This document shows, in pieces, positions 17,350 through 26,243 of a stretch of DNA of 30,487 nt (position 1 is its first letter; every line of letters begins with the position of its first letter). The DNA is taken from NCBI GenBank assembly GCA_963808455.1, contig CAWEHT010000234.1, positions 1-30,487 on the forward strand, written 5' to 3'. The notes beneath the pieces were generated by a model, which saw only the letters and a list, made by a program, of their open reading frames with translations, ran no database searches and was not told the origin of the DNA. Position numbers and translations under genes: made by a program. Source of the stretch: CAWEHT01 sp963808455. Lineage in GTDB: Bacteria > Chloroflexota > Anaerolineae > CG2-30-64-16.

Positions 17350-20300
17350 CCATCTCGCCCGCCTCGACTCAGGAACTGGTGACCCTTCTGTCCCCGGATA
17401 CGGGCCTCAGGGCTGGCTGGCCTGCGGGCGTGGGACGTCTGGCGCCGGTCGCCGTGTACCTTGCGCAGGGCGGATCGGGCTTCGACGGCCCTGTCGTCAC
17501 CACACCCACCCCCGCGGGCTCGGACATCCTCGACCAGTCGCCCGCGCCCACCGGCACGCCGGTACCGACGCCCACGGCCAGCCCGACGTGGACTGCAACC
17601 GCAACCCCTTTGCCAACGCAGACTTCGCTCGCGACAGCGACGAGCACCGGCACCGGGCCAGCCCCTACGGCCACCCCGACGTGGACCCCAACGCCGAGCT
17701 CCACCCCAGTGCCGGCCACCACTTTGACGAGAGCAGCTCCTGCGGCCACCCCGACGTGGACCCCAACGCCGAGCTCCACCCCAGTGCCGGCCACCACTTT
17801 GACGAGAGCAGCTCCTACGGCCACCCCGACGTGGAGCCCGACGCCGAGCTCCACGCCTTCGCCGCCCCCGACGTCCACCTATTCCGGCGGCAACCCGACG
17901 CAAACGCCGGCACCAACGTACACGCCGGTCCCGACCAAGGCCACCAACTCGCGCTACAGCGTGGTACCGGCGCAGGTCACCGTCGCCCCCGGTGCCACGT
18001 TCAACCTCGAGGTCAACCTGGAGGCCGACCGGCCTGTCCGCGGCGGCTCGATCGACCTGTCCTTCGACCCGGCGGTCTTGCAATGCACGAGTGCAGCCGA
18101 GGGCAAACTGCTATCGACCTGGGCCCAGGCCAACGGCGGCAGCACCTTTGTCTTCCCGGCGGCCGCCTGTGATAACACAGCCGGGACCGCGACCATCGGC
18201 ATCTCGATCCTGGGGGCCAACAGCGACCAAGCAAACCCAGGCGGCACGACGGGCGCGGGCTCCTTCCTGCTGTTGACATTCAAGGCGCAGGCCGCCGGCA
18301 CCTCGGCGATCACCATCAATGACTACGTGCTGGCCGACGAGCACGCCAACAAGGTCGGAGCCGGGCTTGTCGACGGCCAGGTCGTCGTGTCCGCCTCCGG
18401 CGCGACCCCGAGCGCGACGCCCAGCACGGCGACCGGCTCGGCCGGCACGGTGACCGCGTCACCTACGCTTTTCGGAAGCTCAACACCCACCGCCACGCCA
18501 ACCCCCACAGGGATAGCCAGTCTGTCGGTCGGCACGCCGCAGCCCACGCCGCAGGGTCAGGTGACGACCGGCAGCACCTTCGACCTGCCGGTCAATATCG
18601 TGGTCCCGGAGCCGATGCGCGGGGTTCAGTTCGGGCTGACCTTCGACCCGGCCAAGCTCCAGTGCAACAACGTCAGTGTGGGCAGCTTAATCACGAGCTG
18701 GGCCACCGCCAACGGCGCATCCACGGTCATCCAGCCAAGTCAGGCGTGCGACAACAAGCATGGCGTCGTCGGGCCGAATGGAGGCGTGGCTATCAGCCTT
18801 CTCGGCGGCCCATCCAGCGGCCCTCAAGGGACCGGGCAGGCCGCCGTCGTCAACTTTACCGCCGAGGCGAGCGGCTCGACTTCCATCGGCATCACCGAAA
18901 CCACCTACAGCCAGATCAACAGCACCAACGGGAAGGCCGAGAGCGTGGCGGTCCCGGGCACCGGCGGCCAGGTGACCATCGTGTCACCGACGGCGACGAC
19001 CCCTGCCTCGACGTCGACGACCCAAGCCACCGCGGCGACTGCCGACACGGCAACGCCTGCGGATACCGACACGCCGACCGTCACGGATACGCCGACCGAT
19101 ACGCCGGTGCCCAGCGCGACCACTCAGAGCGGCAACCCCACCGGCACGCCAGCGTCGATAGTAGGCCAACCCACAGTCGCCTCCAACTCGGCCTATCAGG
19201 TTGTGCCTGCCCAGGTGTCTGTACAGGCTGGGGCGTCGTTCACTGTGACCGTCAACCTGGTGCCGGACCAGAAGGTGAGAGGCGCCTCGGTCGGCGTGGC
19301 CTTCGACCCGACCGTTCTACAATGCACCAACGCCAGCGTAGGCACGCTGTTCGACGACTGGGCGCAGAGCGCCGGCAACGGCGCCAGCACCTTTGTCTAT
19401 CCGTCCGCGAGCTGCAACAACACGGCCGGCACGGCCGAGGTCGGGCTCGCCGCCCTGGGCGACACCACGGACGGGCCGAGCAGCACCGGGTCCATCCTGG
19501 TGCTGACATTCACTGCCAAGGCCGACGGCACCAGCCCGATCGCAATCAAGCCGACCTCGGACACGCTTGTGGTACTGGACAGGTTGGACGGGCTCGGCAT
19601 CTCCGTGGCCCTTGAAAACGGCACCGTGACGGTCGGCGACCTTACGCCGACACCGGAAGGGAGTTCCACGGCCGCGCCGGGAGCTAGTTCGACATCCGAT
19701 ACATCTTCTTCGGGCAACGCCATCACCGGCACTGTCGCGGCCGGCACGCCGGTGACGGCTACTGAATCGGGGACACCCATGGCTCCCAACAGCGCCGGGA
19801 CCCCCATGGCGGGTACCATGGGAGGCACGCCGGTCGCCGGCGCGGCGGCCTTCGCCCTCCCCGGCGCGGCAGGCACGCCGGGGAGGGCGAAGGCCGCGGG
19901 CCTGGAGAATGCCGGCGCCGCTCGGCCTGGCGCCGTGACCGGTTCCGGGGCAGGTGGCGGCCCTGCGACGGCGGGCGGTGGGGGCGGCGCAGGGCAAGGC
20001 CAAACGGTCGCGCTGGACCTTGCGAGCGTGATCGACGCCAACGGGATCTTGCAGCAAGACGTCGAGGTGCAAGGGCCGGACGGGGAGTCGGCCGTCAAGA
20101 TCCCCAGCGGGGCCCAGGCGCTTACCGCCGACAACCTGCCGCTAAGGGCCATCTCGATCACGGTCCACTTCGCGGATGCCTACCCGGCGCCTCGCAAGGA
20201 CCAGTCACTGCTCGAGCGGGTTTACGAACTGGGCCCACAGGGCGCCTCGTTCAATCCGCCGGCCCAGCTCATCCTGGCCTACGACCGCAATCTCCTGCCA

Positions 20301-20625
20301 CGAGGCGCCGACGAGAGCGCGCTCTCGATCGCCTCCTTCGACCCCGACGCCGGGAAATGGGGCCCGCTAAAGAGCCAGACCGACAAGGCGGAGGAATACG
20401 TGACCGCCGACCTCGACAGCCTCACGACTTTCGCGCTCGGTGGCACAGTTCACGCCTTTGGACGTGCGCACGGTGGCGTTCGCAGGCGTCGGCGTCGTGC
20501 TCCTGCTGGGCGCGGCGGCTTTTTACTATTTTCGGTACTACCGGCGCCGGAGGCCGCGTGCGGGACCAGCCCCCAAACAGGGTGGTGAGGAGCCCGCTTT
20601 GCCTGAAGGTGCTCCGGTGCCATGA
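17346..20625 (+). CDS. Membrane-anchored scaffoldin with three cohesins (C-terminal frameshift)
   Basis: About 1090 residues after one correction. From the GTG start: an unclassified segment (1-60); a Pro/Thr linker with a 25-residue tandem repeat (about 108-170); cohesin A about 201-350, cohesin B about 391-548 and cohesin C about 613-766, joined by Pro/Thr linkers; a Gly/Ala-rich stretch; a surface-protein domain about 890-1035 (YELGPQGASFNPPAQLILAY, then DPDAGKWGPL); then a membrane helix. The uncorrected frame ends at 20588 with an Arg-rich nonsense tail. Shifting frame near 20440-20455 gives VAFAGVGVVLLLGAAAFYYF followed by RYYRRRRPRAG and stop 20623-20625, a typical membrane anchor with a basic tail. 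No signal peptide is visible at the N-terminus; the gene overlaps the preceding one by GTGA, so it is either translationally coupled or the second half of one larger scaffoldin split by an indel. Inferred role: primary anchoring scaffold. Confidence 0.8.
17668..17860 (+). repeat. 75-bp tandem repeat in the scaffoldin linker
   Basis: Two full copies (17668-17742, 17743-17817) and a diverged partial third encode PTWTPTPSSTPVPATTLTRA plus five residues. The period of 75 keeps the frame, so copy number can change linker length without breaking the protein. Confidence 0.85.
17948..18389 (+). repeat. Duplicated cohesin segment, copy 2
   Basis: 442 bp encoding cohesin A of the anchoring scaffoldin; partner of 16536-16977. 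Confidence 0.75.
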
Positions 20626-20656
20626 CCAACTTTTGAAGGTGGAGGAATTCTCAAAG

Positions 20657-21505
20657 ATGCAACCCAGATCGAAGACTCGCGGCCTTTCCCCTGCAAGCGG
20701 CGCGCTGGCGCTTCTTGCGCTTGTCGTGGCGGCGGCAGGCTCGCTGTTCGTCAGGGGCCCGGCGCAGGCGCAGGGCAGCCCCACTGCGGTCCCTATCCTG
20801 ATGTCGCACACGACGGTGGCCATTGCCCTGGCCAACCTTTCTGTGCAGCCGGGCGACTCGTTCGACGTCGATGTGACGATCAACACGGACAAGCCGGTGC
20901 GGAATTGGCAGCTTACCTTCCTGTTCGATCCAAGCTTGGTGCAGGTCACCGGAGTTGACGAGGGCTCTTTCCTCAAGGCGTGGGCGTCTGCGCACAGCGC
21001 GAGCACCGCCATGGCGTACTGAGGCCAAGCCAAGCACAACGGCAAGGGCGTGGTCCCGAGCTTCGCGGCGGTGATCCTGGGAGGGCCTGCGGATGGCCCC
21101 AGCGGCAGCGGGACGCTTGCCGTCTTTCACTGCAAAGCCAAGGCCGGAGCCAGCGGCCGCCGCCGATCCGCGCTCCAGGACGTGGTCGTGAGCGGCCTGG
21201 GCGATAAGCTGCATGCCGCACCCCTGGCCGGGGTCACAACCCAGGGCGCGAAGCTGGCCGTGGGCGCAGCCCAGGCGTCGGCCGCGGTGACACAGCCCAC
21301 GCCTGAGCCTTCGTCGCAGCCGCCAACGGCGGTGCCTACGCCGACCTTCGAGCCCACGGTAGTACGCCGCCCGACCAGGGCTCCAGAGAGCTCGACCGAC
21401 AGCAGCGGCGCCGGGGCCGGCGTGCCGTGGATGATGATCCTGCCTGTGCTCGGGGTCGTCGTCATTGGAGGAGCCGTTTTCGCCACCACAAGGCGCCGCT
21501 CCTGA
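20657..21505 (+). pseudogene. Membrane-anchored single-cohesin protein interrupted by in-frame TGA
   Basis: 282 codons in one frame. ATG 20657 follows GGAGG at 20641-20645. Seen: a signal peptide (about 13-38); the first half of a cohesin (VQPGDSFDVDVTINTDKPVR, then LTFLFDPSLVQVTGVDEGSF); TGA at 21020-21022; then the rest of the cohesin in the same frame (GKGVVPSFAAVILGGPADG), a Pro/Thr linker, one membrane helix (WMMILPVLGVVVIGGAVFA) and the tail TTRRRS. As no frame change is needed, a single substitution (for example TGG to TGA) explains the break. TGA is the normal stop of other genes here, so genome-wide recoding is unlikely. If intact it would be a one-site cohesin anchor next to the Pst operon; otherwise a secreted half-cohesin of 121 residues is made. 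Confidence 0.7.
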
Positions 21506-21547
21506 CTGTCCTGGCCAAGAACGAGCCGTATCGACTTACAAGGCATC

Positions 21548-22809
21548 GATGAACATGACTGAGAACCCGACCAATCACCCGTTGGGTGTTGCCAGCACGC
21601 CGGTGGCCTTTGCGGCAGACAGGCCGCAGCCGCAAACCGGGGCGGCCGCGCAAGCGTCACGCGGGTTGTGCAGTGGGGAGGGCGGGCCATGCAGCAACGT
21701 GCAAGCTGCTCGCCCCCTCCCTGTTCCCTTTTCGATATCCCGTGCCAGAGCGCGCCTTTCTGCCTGGGCCGCTCTGCTCTGCGCCACCATCGTAGCCATA
21801 GTTCTGGGCGGTTGCAGCCTGCTTGGCTCCAGGGCTGCCAGCCTTCGCGTGGCGGGTGCCAGCGATGTCTTGCCGGCTGCAACCGCCGTCGAGGAGGCAT
21901 ATACGCGCACGACGGGCCTGCAGATGGCGCTGCTACCTTCCACGGACGCGGTGGCCAGCCTCAAGGCCGGGAAGGTTGATGTGGCCCTGCTTGGCAAGGA
22001 GCCGGCGCCCGCCGATCTGGCGGGGCTTGAGGACCACGTCATCGCTTACGACGCCGTCTGCTTCCTGGTCAACACCCGCACGTACCGGGGCGGCGAACAG
22101 GAGCAACTGGGTCCGGGCGGCCTCATGGTGCCCGTGGAGAAGACAAGCGGCCTTAGTGGGCTGGATAGCGACGAGGTAAAACGCATCTACCAAATGAATC
22201 TCTTGCGAGAAACGCACGACTACGATTTCTGGGATTACGCCTTCAGATTTTAAGGCGCGCATGACCGGCGACGCCTATCAGGAGAACCCCCTCAACCCTG
22301 GTAGGGCGGCCGGCACCTGGGTGCCGGACCCCCAGATCCTGGTGCCCTACGGGACGCCGCCCGGCAAGTTCGATACGCAAGGCTTCTTGTTCGCGAAATT
22401 CGGCTTGTCTGAGGACGAGGTGAACCAGGGCAGCCTTCTCTTGCCCGAGTTTCTGGACACGGAGGAGGAGCTCGTGCAAGGGGTCTTCCCGCGCCTATAT
22501 GACGAGCCGATCCCGCAGGTGTCCAATATGCCTTTTCCGATAGACTTGTTGGCAGTCTCGCGGCGCGTCACCGTACGTGCCATTGCCCACGGGTTCACCG
22601 TCAAAGCGCTGGCGATCGACGGCATCGATCCGCTGGCCGACCCTGGCGCAATCTATCAGGGGCGCTACCCTTTCAGCAAGAAGATCCATGTGCTGACCCG
22701 CACGCAAGCGCCACCTGGCGCGGCGGCCCTGGTGCAGCTCATGCAGAGCGCCGCCGGCCAGAGGCTGCTCGAGCAGGCGGCGTTCCTGCCTTTGCCCGCC
22801 GGCAAGTAA
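21548..22809 (+). CDS. Divergent PstS-like lipoprotein of the Pst operon (frameshifted)
   Basis: Substrate-binding protein of the importer encoded just downstream. The N-terminal part (21548-22253) has a hydrophobic segment ending in the lipobox LGGCS, then RVAGASDVLPAATAVEEAYT and KVDVALLGKEPAPADL, the usual opening of PBP-like domains. It stops at TAA 22251-22253; one base too many near 22243-22250 explains this, because the other frame continues as DFKARMTGDAY to 22809 and ends in the PBP-typical YPFSKKIHVLTRTQ and FLPLPAGK. About 70 residues precede the hydrophobic segment, unusual for a lipoprotein, so translation probably starts downstream of 21548. Unlike PstS1 and PstS2 it is lipid-anchored and has no dockerin; its GSTT and SGT pocket motifs are poorly conserved, so its ligand is less certain. 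It lies 30 bases upstream of the permease gene. Confidence 0.65.
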
Positions 22810-22839
22810 AGCGGGCCTCCCGAAGGAGCCAATCGCGTC

Positions 22840-23835
22840 ATGGGAAATGATCGTATCCATTGGTCGCCGGCGCGCATCGCAGCCTCCTCGCTTGCGTTGA
22901 TTCCGGTGGCCTTGTTTGTGCTCGCCATTGGCGGCCTGCTGTGGAGCAGCGTCCCCGCATTGACGCAGGTCGGCCTTCCCCGTATTTTCTCGAACGACTA
23001 CTCTACCATCGCCGACGGGACCTACAACCCGACGGCAGTCGGCCTGCTGCCTGCGATCTGGGGGACGGTGCTGCTGGCGCTCCTGGTGCTGTGCATGGCG
23101 ACCCCGGCGGCGCTGTCGCTTGCCTTGTTCGCCTCGGAATTCTCCATAGCAGGGCTGGGTCGCCTCGTAGAACTGGCGCTTTCGCTCTTCGCCGGCATCC
23201 CGCCGGTGATCTACGGGGTCTTTGCGTTTTTCATCGGCCAGACGTTTTTTGTGCCCAAGTTCGCCGGGGAATATCTCACAGAGCAGGAGATACGTGCGCT
23301 CCCCGGGATGCCGCCCCTCAACGCCGCCACACTGCCGGGGATCACCAGCACGCTGATGGGCGGCGTCCTGTTGACCCTGCTGGTCATCCCGTTCATGGCG
23401 CCCCTCATGCTCGACGCCATCCGCAGTGTCCAGCCGGGCCTCAAAGAGGCCTCCATGGGGCTGGGAGCCAACCGCTGGCACACCCTGCGCCGTGTAATGC
23501 TTCCCGCGGCGCTGCCCGGCCTGGTGACGGCCGTGAGCCTGGGCCTGCTCAAAACCATCGGCGACGTCGTCATCGCGGTGATGGCCGTCGGGTGGGGCGC
23601 CAACCACTTGCCTGTGCCTCTCTGGGATGTGTTCCAGAAGACCGCGCCGCTGAGCGGCGCCGCAGCCGGGTTGATGGGAGGCATGGTTGCCGCCAGCGAT
23701 TCCACGGTAGTGACCGAGTTTTCGCGGACATCGGTTGCCGATTTCGCAGCCCTTATGTTGCTGCTCATGGCGTTCGGGATCATGTTCCTCGCGGCCATCC
23801 TGCAGCGCTCGCTCTTGAGGAGGTACGCGCAATGA
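22840..23835 (+). CDS. pstC: Pst-type ABC transporter permease, PstC-like
   Basis: 331-residue inner-membrane permease with about six hydrophobic helices. It has the PstC-type segment DGTYNPTAVGLLPAIWGTVL after the first helix and extracytoplasmic loop, and the EAA loop contacting the ATPase at about 203-230 (EASMGLGANRWHTLRRVMLP). GAAGGAG at 22822-22828 supports the ATG. It is open throughout, with no frameshift, like the two genes that follow. It is assigned PstC over PstA because of gene order and the YNP/FG-like segment; the two subunits are homologous, so the letter is less sure than the family. Confidence 0.8.
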   Translation: MGNDRIHWSPARIAASSLALIPVALFVLAIGGLLWSSVPALTQVGLPRIFSNDYSTIADGTYNPTAVGLLPAIWGTVLLALLVLCMATPAALSLALFASEFSIAGLGRLVELALSLFAGIPPVIYGVFAFFIGQTFFVPKFAGEYLTEQEIRALPGMPPLNAATLPGITSTLMGGVLLTLLVIPFMAPLMLDAIRSVQPGLKEASMGLGANRWHTLRRVMLPAALPGLVTAVSLGLLKTIGDVVIAVMAVGWGANHLPVPLWDVFQKTAPLSGAAAGLMGGMVAASDSTVVTEFSRTSVADFAALMLLLMAFGIMFLAAILQRSLLRRYAQ

Positions 23836-23905
23836 AAAGAGTGCGGGGATCCCTGGGAAAGCTGAGATCTGCGCGTGATCGGAATCCCTCCAGGAGGTGC
23901 GCGCC

Positions 23906-25303
23906 ATGAAAGGGATTGGAAGCCGCGTGGTCGTGGACGTGCGGCCGGCGATACCACGCGTAAGCGCTCTGGCGCAACCACGCGGCATCTTGGACCAGCT
24001 GGCGCCATCCATCGCGTTATTGGCGAGCCTGGCTGCTCTGGCGCTGGGCTGCGTGTGTCTGGGCAGCAACTGGTACGACAACTACACGGCCCCCGTGCTC
24101 GTGGTGCTCTGCGTAGCGTTGCAGCTTCTGGTGGCGGAAATCTTCCAGCGAGAGCAGAGATGGGAGCTCAAGTTGCTCCTCCTGGCTTGCCTTTCCTTCG
24201 TGGGTATGCTCGTCTTGCAGCCGCTGCCCGAATACATTACAGGCTGGCAAGTACACGTCGTCCTGCATCACTCTTTGTTGTCAGCGGCCATCTTGCTCGG
24301 GGTTGGCTTGCCGGCGACGTGTACCTCGATCTACCACGTGCTGGGCCGGACGCCGTCGGCCGATGACATCGCCCACTACCCGCTCGTGCTGTTGCCAGTG
24401 GCAACCGTCGTGGCACTCTATATCTTCTTGATCGTCCACCTGCTCGCAAAAGGCCTGCCGAATCTCCGCTGGCAATTCATCTCGGCGCCATATCAGCAGA
24501 TCCGGGTGCAGGTCAAGATGATCCTCGACGACTGGCCGTCCTGGGTCACCCAGTCGGTCCAGAGCCTCGGGCTGCGCAACCAGCTCCTCGGGACCGGGCT
24601 GCTGATGCTGCTGACGCTCGGGATTTCCGTGGTGCCCGGCGTTGGGGCGGGCGTCTTCTTGAGCGAGTACGCCGAGGGCAGGCTTGGCAGCCTGGCGCGC
24701 TTCGCCATCACGGCCCTGCGCGGGATCTCGCTTATGATCCTGGCTCTCGCTGCGACCCAGCTCGTGGCGGCGACGTATGCTACGCCTCTGGCCGCGATCT
24801 TCGTCGGGCATTACTTCGATTCCCATGCCTGGCGGATGATGGGCGGGTCGTATATGACGGCCGCCTTGCTGATCTCGCTGCTGGTGATCCCGCTGATTGC
24901 CCGCGCCACGGAAGAAGGCTGCCGCAGCCTGCCGCCGGAGCTCCGGGAGGGGTCGCTGGCGTTGGGAGCTTCGGAAGAGACCACCCTGCGGCGCGTGATC
25001 GTGCCCTGGGCGTTGCCGAATATCGTGACGTCGCTCTTGCTCGGCAGCGCTGAAGCGGCCGGAAGCGTGGCCGTCATGATGTTCATCGCCGGCAGCGGCG
25101 ATTACGGGGTGGGGCCATTCATGCAAGTGACCACGCTGGCCTATACGATCTACAACGTGCAGATGGTGGACGGCGTCTTCAGGTCGGCGATGGCACCGTT
25201 TCAGTTCACCGCCGCGGTGCTGCTGCTCGCCATCACCATGGGGCTGGGCGTGCTCGCCCTCGTTGCGAAGCACTGGCTTGCACGACTTCATCGGGGGCGC
25301 TGA
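23906..25303 (+). CDS. pstA: Pst-type ABC transporter permease, PstA-like, with N-terminal extension
   Basis: 465-residue permease; PstA is usually about 280-300. The C-terminal 270 residues carry the transport domain with the EAA loop (EGSLALGASEETTLRRVIVP) and the PstA-like end (GVGPFMQVTTLAYTIYNVQM). The first 180 residues add several extra membrane helices (for example SIALLASLAALALGCVCL and AILLGVGLPATCTSIYHV), which I do not recognise as a domain. Start: ATG 23906 sits 8 bases after AGGAGG (23892-23897); the in-frame GTG 23897 overlaps that site and is unlikely. It forms the membrane channel with the PstC-like subunit. The 70-base gap after the PstC-like gene holds only the ribosome-binding site. 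Confidence 0.8.
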   Translation: MKGIGSRVVVDVRPAIPRVSALAQPRGILDQLAPSIALLASLAALALGCVCLGSNWYDNYTAPVLVVLCVALQLLVAEIFQREQRWELKLLLLACLSFVGMLVLQPLPEYITGWQVHVVLHHSLLSAAILLGVGLPATCTSIYHVLGRTPSADDIAHYPLVLLPVATVVALYIFLIVHLLAKGLPNLRWQFISAPYQQIRVQVKMILDDWPSWVTQSVQSLGLRNQLLGTGLLMLLTLGISVVPGVGAGVFLSEYAEGRLGSLARFAITALRGISLMILALAATQLVAATYATPLAAIFVGHYFDSHAWRMMGGSYMTAALLISLLVIPLIARATEEGCRSLPPELREGSLALGASEETTLRRVIVPWALPNIVTSLLLGSAEAAGSVAVMMFIAGSGDYGVGPFMQVTTLAYTIYNVQMVDGVFRSAMAPFQFTAAVLLLAITMGLGVLALVAKHWLARLHRGR

Positions 25304-25341
25304 CGAGGTCCCGCTCAGATAGGCGCAACGAGGAGGATGGC

Positions 25342-26085
25342 ATGGCGAGCGGCCTTGAGATCCGCGGCCTGCAAGCAGGCTATAACGGCACGAAGGCAAT
25401 CCAGGGCATCGACCTGGATATCCACCCGGGCATGATCACGGCAGTGATCGGCCCGTCGGGCTGCGGGAAGACCACGCTGCTCCGCTGCATCAACCGCATG
25501 AACGAACTGTTGCGCGGCTCGTGGATGCGTGGCAAGATCGTCATCGATGGGCAGGAGGTCGGGAAGATGGACCCCATGCTGCTGCGGCGGAAGGTGGGGA
25601 TGGTCTTTCAGAAGCCGAACCCGTTCCCGATGTCCATCCGCGAGAACGTCCTGTATGGCATCAAGGCCGCCCGCCTGAAAGTCGATCAGAACGCGGTGGT
25701 GCAAGCTAGCCTCACCAGGGCCGCTATCTGGGAGGAAGTGAAGGATCGCCTGGGGGCAAACGCATTCGGCCTTTCCGTGGGGCAGCAGCAGCGCGTGTGC
25801 ATCGCCCGCAGCCTGGCCATCACACCCGAGGTGATCTTGATGGACGAGCCGGCGGCAGCGCTAGACCCTGGGTCTGCGGCCAAGGTTGAGGCGAGCATCA
25901 CGGCCATGCGAGGCGATTACACGGTCGTCATCGTCACTCACAACATGCAGCAAGCGCGCCGGATCTCCGACTATACCGCTTTCATGTACCTCGGCGAGAT
26001 CGCGGAGTTCGGCGAGACGGCTCAGGTGTTCAACAACCCGAAGCGACCGGAAACACAGGAATACGTGGCCGGGCGGTTCGGGTAA
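25342..26085 (+). CDS. pstB: Phosphate ABC transporter ATP-binding protein PstB
   Basis: 247-residue cytoplasmic ATPase, the normal PstB length. All nucleotide-binding motifs are visible: Walker A GPSGCGKTT (about 37-45), Q-loop VFQKPNPFPMSI (the PNPFP is typical of PstB), signature LSVGQQQR (about 144-151), Walker B VILMDEPAAALDP (about 164-176) and switch His in VTHNMQQA. The signature has Val where LSGGQ has its first Gly, and Walker B has AAALDP where most PstBs have TSALDP; both are mild deviations that need not abolish activity. AGGAGG at 25331-25336 precedes the ATG. Last gene of the operon; no phoU follows. This is the firmest functional call in the window and anchors the Pst interpretation of its neighbours. 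Confidence 0.92.
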   Translation: MASGLEIRGLQAGYNGTKAIQGIDLDIHPGMITAVIGPSGCGKTTLLRCINRMNELLRGSWMRGKIVIDGQEVGKMDPMLLRRKVGMVFQKPNPFPMSIRENVLYGIKAARLKVDQNAVVQASLTRAAIWEEVKDRLGANAFGLSVGQQQRVCIARSLAITPEVILMDEPAAALDPGSAAKVEASITAMRGDYTVVIVTHNMQQARRISDYTAFMYLGEIAEFGETAQVFNNPKRPETQEYVAGRFG

Positions 26086-26125
26086 ACGGAAGCGATCGTC
26101 GCTGGATGCTAGCCCGTGTTTCCTA

Positions 26126-26154
26126 TTGATCACGCCCAGAAAGAGCCGTACGAT
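26126..26154 (+). promoter_or_regulatory. Possible promoter for the 26244 gene
   Basis: TTGATC (26126-26131) and TACGAT (26149-26154) with a 17-bp spacer, four of six matches each to the sigma-70 hexamers, about 90 bases before the start. A weak candidate only. Confidence 0.3.
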
Positions 26155-26243
26155 GGAGCCATCGATCCTGGCGCGGCCAGGTCATGGCGTATCCCGCGCA
26201 AAGGTAAAATGCGGCGGGTCCATCGCAGGTTGGGAGACGGTCC

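Noticed and set aside
17668..17860. CRISPR-like array
   Set aside because: The repeats are contiguous coding units without spacers and encode a Pro/Thr linker; no cas genes are present.
20430..20460. Programmed ribosomal frameshift before the scaffoldin anchor
   Set aside because: No slippery heptamer or pseudoknot is apparent, and similar single-base shifts occur in many unrelated genes of the window.
21020..21022. Selenocysteine or recoded Trp at the in-frame TGA
   Set aside because: No catalytic or redox context in a cohesin, no convincing downstream stem-loop, and TGA is an ordinary stop elsewhere in the window.
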